Source: Antilocapra americana (taxonomy: Eukaryota > Chordata > Mammalia > Artiodactyla > Antilocapridae). Taken from it: 64,000 nt of DNA. Of this stretch, positions 36,001 to 40,400 are shown in pieces. The notes below the pieces were generated by a model. It was not told the DNA's origin and did not search any database. It saw only the letters and a program-made list of their open reading frames with translations. The DNA lies in contig ML664173.1 of the NCBI GenBank assembly GCA_007570785.1, forward strand, positions 13,239,933-13,303,932. The letters are read 5' to 3'. How positions within the stretch are numbered: position 1 is the stretch's first letter; the number at the start of each line of letters is the position of its first letter. Both the position numbers and the translations under genes were made by a program.

Positions 36001-36819
36001 AATGGATTGTCCGTGCCTGCTTATACTAGTACCCTCCAGTTTTAAAGACCACTTTGCTAAAACAGTCATTAATGAGTACCCTATTTAATGTAAGGACCCA
36101 AAGGTGATATGAAGAAAAAGAATGACTGTGACCTTTCTTTTTTTATTGAAGGATAATTGCTTTACAGACTTTTGTTTTCTGTCAGACCTCAACATGAATC
36201 AGCCATAGGTATACATATATCCCCTCCTATGACCGTTTTTTAATAACCTTTTTAATTTGTAGTTTAGATTGTTGAACATGTAAGCTGTAAATGAGCAAGG
36301 GTTTACTCTTCCTAAGAATGTAATCTGATTCAACTTATAATAAAAATATGTACACTTAATGTCTGTTTTTCCACAGGGTATGGACAGTGGTTTTGCAGGT
36401 GGAGAAGATGAAATTTACAATGTTTATGATCAAGCCTGGAGAGGTGGGAAAGATATGGCCCAGAATATTTATAGGCCCAGTAAAAATCTGGACAAGGACA
36501 TGTATGGAGATGACCTAGAAGCCAGAATAAAGACTAACAGGTACCAGGGCAGACCACTTTGTTTTAACATCTACACCAGTGGAAATAAAGTGGTTCATAG
36601 TCATTTTTCTTTTTCCCTAGATTTGTTCCCGATAAGGAGTTTTCTGGTTCAGACCGTAGACAAAGAGGCCGAGAAGGACCAGTTCAGTTTGAAGAGGATC
36701 CTTTCGGTTTGGACAAATTTTTGGAAGAAGCCAAGCAACATGGTGGCTCTAAAAGACCCTCAGATAGCAGCCGTCCCAAGGAACATGAGCATGAAGGCAA
36801 AAAGAGGAGGAAGGAGTAG
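7478..36819 (+). CDS. SNW1: SNW1 (SKIP), spliceosome component and transcription co-regulator, whole gene from start to stop codon
   Basis: The 14 coding exons total 1611 bases and give 536 residues, the usual vertebrate length. All introns are GT-AG and the frame stays open throughout. The protein starts MALTSFLPAP and ends KKRRKE. The SNW domain (about residues 174-339) carries the name-giving S252-N253-W254. Ser-Pro sites lie at 224 and 232, a long charged helix at about 298-350, and a disordered basic tail at the end. Family knowledge: SNW1 is the Prp45 orthologue of activated spliceosomes, binds PPIL1 through its N-terminal third, and co-regulates VDR, Notch and TGF-beta/SKI targets in the nucleus. 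The start is the first ATG of exon 1, inside a CpG island. From memory the only clear human difference I notice is Ala for Ser at residue 92. The 3' UTR runs to about 37300 and abuts SLIRP. Confidence 0.98.
8985..9212 (-). mobile_element. MER20 (hAT-Charlie) DNA transposon fossil
   Basis: Reads TTGACATTTTGGGCTGGATA, GTAGATGCCAGTGGCATCCC, CAAAATGTCTCCAGATGTTG and ends GTTGAGAAATACTG, which is MER20 in reverse. This family has been linked to enhancers active in the endometrium. Confidence 0.8.
9560..10210 (-). mobile_element. L2-like remnants
   Basis: Phrases such as CATCCATTCATTTGCTTAG, GAGTTTACATTCTAGGGAAG and GATTCCTGCCCTCAAGTTGC are typical of reversed L2 3' ends. Two blocks are probably present; boundaries are uncertain. 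Confidence 0.45.
10285..10470 (-). repeat. MIR SINE remnant
   Basis: Shows GAGGTAGATAATC...CATTACAAGTGAGAAAACTGAAGTTCAGAGAGG, the reversed MIR core. Confidence 0.65.
11042..11148 (+). pseudogene. U6 snRNA pseudogene
   Basis: Matches U6 from the 5' stem (TGCTCAGTTCAGCAGCACATGT) through ACTAAAATTGGAAC and AAGATTAGCATGGCC to ATTCGTGAAGCGTTCC, followed by an 11-12 base T run. It lacks GATAC after TTGGAAC, has extra bases (TGAAGTGAATATG) before the 3' stem, and carries changes in the 5' loop, so it is not functional U6. No proximal element or TATA box of the U6 promoter is visible upstream. Confidence 0.92.
11535..11688 (+). CDS. SNW1: SNW1 coding exon 2
   Basis: Encodes residues 5-56, from [10 protein letters not shown] to WIPRLLE. 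The acceptor is TTTCTAG and the donor GAG|GTGAAC. This is the N-terminal low-complexity segment with the Arg/Ser-rich stretch RSQRSRQTS. Confidence 0.98.
14374..14495 (-). repeat. CHR/Art2A-type SINE, reversed, with target-site duplication
   Basis: Contains CCAGGGACTGAACCCAGGCT and ends CACCAGGGAACTCCCC. The direct repeat AATTCTTTAC flanks it at 14364-14373 and 14496-14505. Confidence 0.88.
14600..15070 (+). mobile_element. L2 LINE 3'-end remnant
   Basis: Has the L2 landmarks: CAGGGCCTTCACACTTGCTG, CTGCCTAGAAAATGCTTCC, CAGGCTTTACCTCACACTACC, CACTAAAATGTACACTCCATAAG and GGCTCAGTAG. Confidence 0.75.
15162..15323 (+). CDS. SNW1: SNW1 coding exon 3
   Basis: Encodes residues 57-110 ([10 protein letters not shown] to GQSKDK) in complete codons. 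It covers most of the segment reported to bind the cyclophilin PPIL1. The acceptor is TATATAG and the donor AAG|GTAACC. Confidence 0.98.
16060..17000 (+). mobile_element. L2-like remnant
   Basis: CTAACATTCATTCTGTTCTG at one end and AGCTCCTTGAGTACAGAGAT...TGCCTAACTTAGTGCCTGAC...AATAAATGTTTGTTGGAAGAA at the other resemble an L2 3' end. Continuity between them is not certain. Confidence 0.5.
17030..17233 (+). repeat. Bov-tA SINE
   Basis: A full copy from GCCTGGTGGCTTAGATGGTAA to AAAGAGTCAGACACAACTGAG. Confidence 0.9.
17803..17977 (-). mobile_element. Short L1-type retroinsertion with 14-base target-site duplication
   Basis: On the minus strand it ends in GTATGGCAAAAACAATTAAA plus a poly(A) tail, preceded by a G/A-rich tract like an L1 3' UTR. 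TCTCTCTACATCTT flanks it at 17789-17802 and 17978-17991. Its twin is at 32945-33102. Confidence 0.78.
18290..18420 (-). mobile_element. MER20-like fragment
   Basis: GGGACTGTCTTGAGTGTTGGATCATGTCTGGCATCACTGGCACT...GAAATGCCAGCAGTGCC follows the reversed MER20 order with many changes. Confidence 0.5.
19965..20094 (-). repeat. Bov-tA SINE, reversed, 3'-truncated head
   Basis: Spans from CGCTGCTACCGCCAAGTAGC to TTTCCTTCTCCAAC, without the tRNA-like head. Flanked by GGTGACAC at 19957-19964 and 20095-20102. Confidence 0.85.
20320..20545 (-). mobile_element. L2/MIR-like remnant with a short (TA)n run
   Basis: CATTCATTCATTTTTATAAA...CTGTGGACCAGGCATTGTTATAAACACTGGAGATAC is typical of a reversed L2 end. 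(TA)7 lies near 20480-20493. Confidence 0.5.
21594..21689 (+). CDS. SNW1: SNW1 coding exon 4
   Basis: Encodes residues 111-142 ([10 protein letters not shown] to EEAIKE). The acceptor is CATTTTAG and the donor GAG|GTAACT. Only 92 bases separate it from exon 5. Confidence 0.98.
21782..21888 (+). CDS. SNW1: SNW1 coding exon 5
   Basis: Encodes residues 143-178 ([10 protein letters not shown] to PAQYIR). The last codon is split CG|A across the intron. The acceptor is TTATTTCAG and the donor GTATGA. The conserved SNW region begins near its end. Confidence 0.98.
21889..22823 (+). other. SNW1: SNW1 intron 5: content
   Basis: AT-rich, with dense ATA/TTA runs around 22140-22320. No repeat family or gene recognised. 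Confidence 0.5.
22824..22928 (+). CDS. SNW1: SNW1 coding exon 6
   Basis: Encodes residues 178-213 ([10 protein letters not shown] to EPPRFK), part of the SNW domain. The split codon AA|G encodes Lys213. The acceptor is ATTCCTTAG and the donor GTAAGT. Confidence 0.98.
22960..23590 (+). mobile_element. L1 3'-end fragment split by a Bov-tA SINE
   Basis: GTCCATCAGCATATAAATGGATAAACAAAATGTGG, GAATACTGTTGAGCCATAAAAAGAA and CTGTATGATTCCTTTTACAT, then GTTGCCTGTGAGG and TGTGCCTCAGTAAAGCTG at the end, follow an old L1 3' region in sense direction. Confidence 0.82.
23051..23184 (+). repeat. Bov-tA SINE, internally deleted, nested in L1
   Basis: Begins GTGCTTCCCTGGTGGCTCAG and ends CAACTTTCACTTTC. Flanked by ATACATGGA at 23042-23050 and 23185-23193. 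The body lacks the segment after the tRNA-like head. Confidence 0.9.
23877..24303 (+). mobile_element. Tigger-like (pogo) non-autonomous DNA transposon, split by a CHR SINE
   Basis: Inverted ends TATAGTTGGCTCTTCATGTCCACAG and TTGGATTCTAGGGGATGACTATAAC, with TA at both edges, and the internal ACCAACTGCAGATTGAAAATA fit a Tigger-derived MITE. Confidence 0.7.
23955..24071 (+). repeat. CHR-type SINE nested in the Tigger-like element
   Basis: TCCCTGGGAGTCCAGTGGTTAGGACTC...GAAACTAAGATCCTACATGCC followed by an A-rich tail. Confidence 0.85.
24310..24820 (+). other. SNW1: SNW1 intron 6, 3' part: nothing recognised
   Basis: Unique-looking intronic sequence with no named repeat or coding signal. Confidence 0.45.
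24825..24894 (+). CDS. SNW1: SNW1 coding exon 7
   Basis: Encodes residues 213-236, including the proline-rich stretch [18 protein letters not shown] with the Ser224-Pro and Ser232-Pro phosphosite positions. The acceptor is ATCCTTCAG and the donor GTAATC. Confidence 0.98.
25545..25610 (+). CDS. SNW1: SNW1 coding exon 8 (SNW motif)
   Basis: Twenty-two whole codons, residues 237-258, contain the family signature S-N-W-K-N at 252-256. The acceptor is CAACGCAG and the donor AAG|GTAATT. Skipping this 66-base exon would keep frame but remove the signature. Confidence 0.98.
26248..26365 (+). repeat. CHR-type SINE
   Basis: AGGGAATTCCCTGGCAGTCTAGTGGTTAAGACTC...GCAGCATAGCCAAAAACAAG. Confidence 0.85.
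26870..27065 (+). repeat. MIR SINE remnant
   Basis: Core TTAACTGTATGGCCTAGGC...CCTCAGTGTCTTCATCTGTGGAATGGAAATAAT...TTGTGAAGGATAAATGAG. Confidence 0.75.
27203..27319 (+). CDS. SNW1: SNW1 coding exon 9
   Basis: Encodes residues 259-297 ([10 protein letters not shown] to LYIADRK), a highly conserved part of the SNW domain. The acceptor is CATGCCAG and the donor AAG|GTTGGT. Confidence 0.98.
27320..28228 (+). other. SNW1: SNW1 intron 9: nothing recognised
   Basis: About 900 bases without a named repeat or coding signal. Confidence 0.5.
28229..28370 (+). CDS. SNW1: SNW1 coding exon 10 (charged helix)
   Basis: Encodes residues 298-345. It is rich in Lys, Glu and Arg, with the pattern of a long helix or coiled coil that ends the SNW domain. 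The donor is AAAG|GTATAA. A Bov-tA SINE starts only 16 bases past the exon end. Confidence 0.98.
28387..28597 (-). repeat. Bov-tA SINE right after the SNW1 exon 10 donor
   Basis: Reversed copy, GTTGTTTAGTTGCTAATCATATCC to AGTCACCAGGGAAGCCC. The direct repeat ACATACTCATT flanks it at 28376-28386 and 28598-28608. The SINE starts at intron position +17. Confidence 0.92.
28609..30120 (+). other. SNW1: SNW1 intron 10, first half: content
   Basis: 28609-29140 shows nothing I can name. From about 29150 to 29960 lies an old repeat (TGAGCACCTACTAGGTGCAAG, GCTATTGCAATAATCCAGATAAGAGATAATAG, GAGTCAAAGATGACTCCAGAAC) that is familiar as a dispersed mammalian sequence; I cannot assign its family. Confidence 0.5.
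30125..30345 (-). repeat. MIR SINE remnant
   Basis: Reversed MIR: TTATTAAGCACTTATTATGGCAGGTAC...TTTTACAGAAGAGACGACAAAGGCTGAGAGG...CAGGATTTGAACCCAGTCTG. Confidence 0.8.
30645..31408 (-). mobile_element. BovB (RTE) LINE, 3' part, reversed
   Basis: Starts on the plus strand with the reversed tail CAGTTCAGTTCAGTTGAGTTGCTGAG and reads back to the ATGGGAAATAGATGGGG region. The encoded C-terminal ORF2 pieces are broken by stops. It lies antisense in SNW1 intron 10. Confidence 0.93.
31651..31747 (+). CDS. SNW1: SNW1 coding exon 11
   Basis: Encodes residues 345-377 ([10 protein letters not shown] to APDKR), strongly charged and Arg-rich. The acceptor is TCCACACAG and the donor AAGAG|GTAGGT. Confidence 0.98.
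32945..33102 (+). mobile_element. Short L1-type retroinsertion with a 35-base G run
   Basis: Twin of the 17803-17977 element: GATTGATGCTCGGGACTGG, GTGCAGCGAGATTTCC, then G from 32987 to 33021, GGAAGCATATGTAAACCC, ATGGTGATATCATGACAATG, GCAAAAACAATT and a poly(A) tail. A possible target repeat (A-run plus CAGCAG) occurs at both ends. Confidence 0.8.
32987..33021 (+). repeat. Poly(G) tract of 35 bases
   Basis: An uninterrupted G run. The twin element has a mixed tract here (on its minus strand, TGGGGAGGGAGGAGGGAGGG), so this is a local expansion or an assembly artefact. Confidence 0.95.
33360..34480 (+). mobile_element. L1 ORF2 3'-end remnant, broken
   Basis: Old L1 in sense direction: GGTGTTGGAAAAACTGGACGG, CTGACTCCAAAGGCAAAGGA-type text, AAACAACCCAGTTAAATGGG, and the translated end [13 protein letters not shown] near 34040-34075. 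Stops and shifts make it non-coding. Confidence 0.88.
34749..34866 (+). CDS. SNW1: SNW1 coding exon 12
   Basis: Encodes residues 377-416 ([10 protein letters not shown] to RLFNQSK). The acceptor is TTTCAAAACAG and the donor AAG|GTACAC. Confidence 0.98.
34867..36376 (+). other. SNW1: SNW1 intron 12: content
   Basis: About 35380-35800 is a GC-richer, unassigned stretch, followed by AT-rich unique sequence with ATTGAGAATATTGTGTCATGC. A reversed L1 3' fragment occurs at 36130-36240. No exon recognised. Confidence 0.5.
36130..36240 (-). mobile_element. L1 3'-UTR fragment
   Basis: TTTTTATTGAAGGATAATTGC...CAACATGAATCAGCCATAGG is the reversed end of ruminant L1. Confidence 0.75.
36377..36540 (+). 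CDS. SNW1: SNW1 coding exon 13
   Basis: Encodes residues 417-471 ([10 protein letters not shown] to EARIKTNR), with the Tyr/Asp-rich segment [12 protein letters not shown]. The donor is ACAG|GTACCA. The following intron is only 80 bases long. Confidence 0.98.
36621..36819 (+). CDS. SNW1: SNW1 coding exon 14 and stop codon
   Basis: Encodes residues 471-536 from [10 protein letters not shown] to the lysine-rich end KKRRKE, with the stop TAG at 36817-36819. The acceptor is TTTTCCCTAG. The tail looks disordered and basic, like a nuclear localisation segment. Confidence 0.98.
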
Positions 36820-37310
36820 ATAACTTTGTTCAGAGTGAACGAACTGTTATTGATAACCCTAATGATGCAAGTCATATGGGGAACACTTTGTACATGGCCA
36901 GGATAAAAACCAAGTCTGGGTGTCAGAGCCCAGCACTACTTTTATTACAGGAGAGGGAGGGGGGTATGGAAAAGTTCTACTTTGAATTACTTAGTTTTTT
37001 CTAAAAATGGGTTGTGTTTGTGCTTCTCCCACCTTTTGGCATTTATAGAAAATACTGCCCCACATGTGAAATTAAGGCCACTTCCTTTCAAGTGACATTA
37101 GTACTTTGGGGTTAATATTTTGTCTAAAAATGACTGCTTATGAATAAAGTGACCCCAGTCATAGCAAGTAGAAAGGAGGATGTTCACATATTGGAACTGT
37201 CCTGCCAAATGTTTCCCCTGTTGTGCTCTCTTAATATGGAGTGGAGAAAGTAAGCTCTTGCTTGGTGCAACTATTTGTTTCAAATAAAAACATTTAGACA
37301 AAACTTCCTT
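36820..37310 (+). other. SNW1: SNW1 3' UTR
   Basis: Runs from the stop codon to the AATAAA at 37283 plus a short cleavage margin. No repeat is inside. Confidence 0.8.
37283..37288 (+). terminator. SNW1: SNW1 poly(A) signal
   Basis: AATAAA lies 464 bases after the SNW1 stop. Another AATAAA at 37143-37148 could serve as an earlier alternative. The signal is about 30 bases from the opposing SLIRP signal. Confidence 0.8.
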
Positions 37311-37311
37311 T

Positions 37312-37326
37312 TTTATTTACTTTATT
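37312..37326 (-). terminator. SLIRP: SLIRP poly(A) signals
   Basis: On the minus strand AATAAA occurs at 37326-37321 and again at 37317-37312, only 18 bases after the SLIRP stop codon. The 3' UTR would therefore be about 35-60 bases, and cleavage would fall within or beside the SNW1 poly(A) region. Confidence 0.8.
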
Positions 37327-37344
37327 CAGTAGGCAGTGAGGGTC

Positions 37345-37416
37345 TCAAAAGTCTTTCTCTTCATCAGATGTTTGGTCTCCTTGCAAAGATTTGGGTTTCT
37401 GAGGTTGAACATGGAG
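37345..37416 (-). CDS. SLIRP: SLIRP coding exon 4 and stop codon
   Basis: Encodes residues 89-111 ([10 protein letters not shown] to TSDEEKDF) with the stop TGA at 37345-37347. The acceptor follows an eight-base C run (minus strand) and reads CCCCTCAG. It contains the last RRM strand and the acidic tail. Confidence 0.95.
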   Translation of the reverse strand, partial: LHVQPQKPKSLQGDQTSDEEKDF

Positions 37417-40400
37417 CTGAGGGGGGGGAAAATCAGCACTGTAAGGAAAGTCAATGTCTGCAGAAACATTAAAACTGAAAACTGCTGTTCTATGAGGGAG
37501 TCCGCACCATTGATCCAAAGGTGTTATTTTGTTCCTTGTACTTAAGACTCCCTGGACTCCCATTAAAAATTGTAAATCAGTCAGGCCCAAGATCACATCA
37601 GTTCAGTTCAATTAAGAAGCTCAGTTGTGTCCAACTCTGTGACCCTATGGACTGCAGCATGCCAGGGTTCTCTGTCCATCACAAAGTCCCAGAGCTTGCT
37701 CAAACTCATATCCATCCAGTCAGTGTTGCCTTCCAACCATCTCATCCTCTGTGGTCCCCTTCTCTTCCTGCCTTCAGTCTTTCCTAGCATCAAGGTCTTT
37801 CCTAAAGAGTCAGTTTTTTGCATCAGGTGGCCAGAGTACTGGAGTTTCAGCTTCAGCATCAGTCCTTCCAATGAATATCCAGGACTAATTTCCTTTAGGG
37901 TGGACTGGCTGGATCTCCTTGCAGTCCAAGGGACTCTCAAGAGTCTTCTCAAGGTCACATGGTAAGTGGGAAAGTCAGTATTTCAAGCAAGGGTCTCCCT
38001 GCTGTTTCCACTGTTCCCTGTTCCATGTATCTTGTTAACCATTAAAGTGTCTTCTTGAACTTAAGTCTCTAGACCTCTTAGAACTGAGAACTCTCCCACC
38101 ATCACCATTCTTTAACAAACACTAAGTTACAAATCATCCAAAGTCCCTGTCATTTCATACTTCTGACCTATTTTAACTGGTATACAGAAAACTCATGATA
38201 CAGAAAAATATTTACCTTTACTCCATCGATAACATGATTTTCCTGTTGTAGCGCATTGTGAAGTTCTTCTTCTGAAGAAAAGTGAATCCAACCCATACCT
38301 CTGTGAAAGCCAGTCTCTTTGTCCTTAAAAATTCAAAATTTAGGAAATTAATAATCATGAACTTGAGAAAGTTTCCAGGTGTTCCAAATCAAACCACCAG
38401 CTTTTTCATCTGCCGAAATGGAATGCGAGACATTTTAATTAAAAAATATCAAAAACCTTGCTTTAATACAAATACTCTCTTATTTGCCCAAAGCTTAATC
38501 TCTGTTAATCTTAACACACACTCTAAATAAAACATGAGCAAAGTGCTTTCTGTGTTGTTCGAGATAGAAACCACACTAACAGCAAAAGTCAAGGGAAATT
38601 TTGATAAAGAAGTACTCTTCCTGTTTATAACTAACTTCTAGAAACTAGGAAATTAAGCCTTCAAACCTAAGTGCATTTATGGTAATTTCTGAAACTCATC
38701 GCCCTCATCACCATTATCATCACATGCTCCTGAGGAAAAAGGAAAAGACCTTACCTAGTTTAGGCTTCTGGGTTAATTTGAGCAATCCTACTACTTTGTG
38801 CAAAAGACAAGAGTGCTTATCATCCAACCTATACATCAGATTCTGGCTTCCCTATTTTTTCCTGTTACATTACATGTTAATTTTCCTATGAATCAAAGAC
38901 TTCTCGTGTTTAAAATCTGTTAACTCCAGGTCCTAAGTTATTATTTTTTATACTTGTAATAGGTAAATGGCAACCAAGAAAAATGTTACTTTTTGAATTA
39001 ACTTTAACACTCCTCAAAAAATGCAAATTTCATACACTGTAAAACTTTTTCAGCTTACTGATTTTCATGTCTAATACACATGCCTCATTCTTTTAATCAG
39101 CTATAAAAATGCCATTGTATCAGTGAATTAATATCTATTCAACCAACCCCACTGATGAACACTTATCTTCTTTCCAATTATATTACTAAACAATACTGTT
39201 TGAACATCCCTCACCTCACATTTTTGTAAAATCAATCTCCAGAAATGTAACCTCTAGATCAAAGCAAATCTTCCTCTTTTTGCTGCTTACTTTTTATTTT
39301 GGCTGCACTGGGTCTTTGTGGCAACACACACACTTTCTCTAGAGTCAAAGGCAAATCTTAAAAGTTGACAGATTTTGCCAAATTACCCTTCCGTGACAGT
39401 ATCAGTTAAACTCAACAATTTCAGTACCAGTTTCCCTATACCTTCACAAGGGCTAGATATACATAATCTGTTAGGTCTTTGTAAGGCAAGTAACGTTAAG
39501 CCCATAATTAAGAATTTAAATTGCTTAAAGTTGATATTTTACCACAGCCTCTTCAGTGCCATAAGAAAAAAAGCAGTTTTAGTGAAGCATGTGTAAACTA
39601 AGTGTACTCATGTCACATACTCCAAAACACAGTAATTTAAGAAAGTCCACAGAAAAATACAGCTCAGGATAAAGAAGAAATTTATTCGGTGATTTTTTTT
39701 AAGACTTTTTTCTTATAAGGACTCTATTACTTTACTTAATTATTTCTGCAGGATGTTAGTTCTCCAACCAGAGATTGAACCCACACCCTTGGCAGCTGAG
39801 AGAGTCCTAACCATTGGACTGCCAGGGAATTCCCATGGATTGATTTTTAAACTCTCAGGAGGAAACAAAGAAAATGTAACAAGCAGAAAAACGCCAAAAG
39901 CACTCAACCTGGGCTTCTCTAGTGGCTCAATGGTAAAGACTCCATCTGCCAATGATGGCAGGAGACGCCGGTTCGATCCTTGCTCTGGGAAGATCCCACA
40001 CACCCTGGAGCAACTGAGCCTGTGCACAAATACTAAGCCTGTGCTATGAAGCCCAGGAGCCGCAACTGCGTCCATCTGCCACAGCTACTGAGGCCCGCAC
40101 GCCGCAGAACCTGTGTTCCGAAATGAAAAGCCACTGCAATGAAAAGAGAAGCCCGTGCAGCAACAAAAACCCAGCACATCCAAAAAAAAGCACTCAACTC
40201 AGGATAAAGATGAAGATTTTTGCCACCAATTAAGTTTTATGATAAATTATCCTCTACTCTCTCAAAGTCCTTAATACTGTAATAGACAAAATTCCTAAAT
40301 GGTCCCAAGACCTCCATGTGTTCCACCATGTTACCCCCTGTGTAATCCCCTCCCCCTGAATGTAGGCAGGACCTATGATATGCTTCTAACCAAAAGAATA

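Noticed and set aside
36359..36823. A 154-codon frame as a separate gene
   Set aside because: It is SNW1 exon 13 read through intron 13 and into the wrong frame of exon 14.
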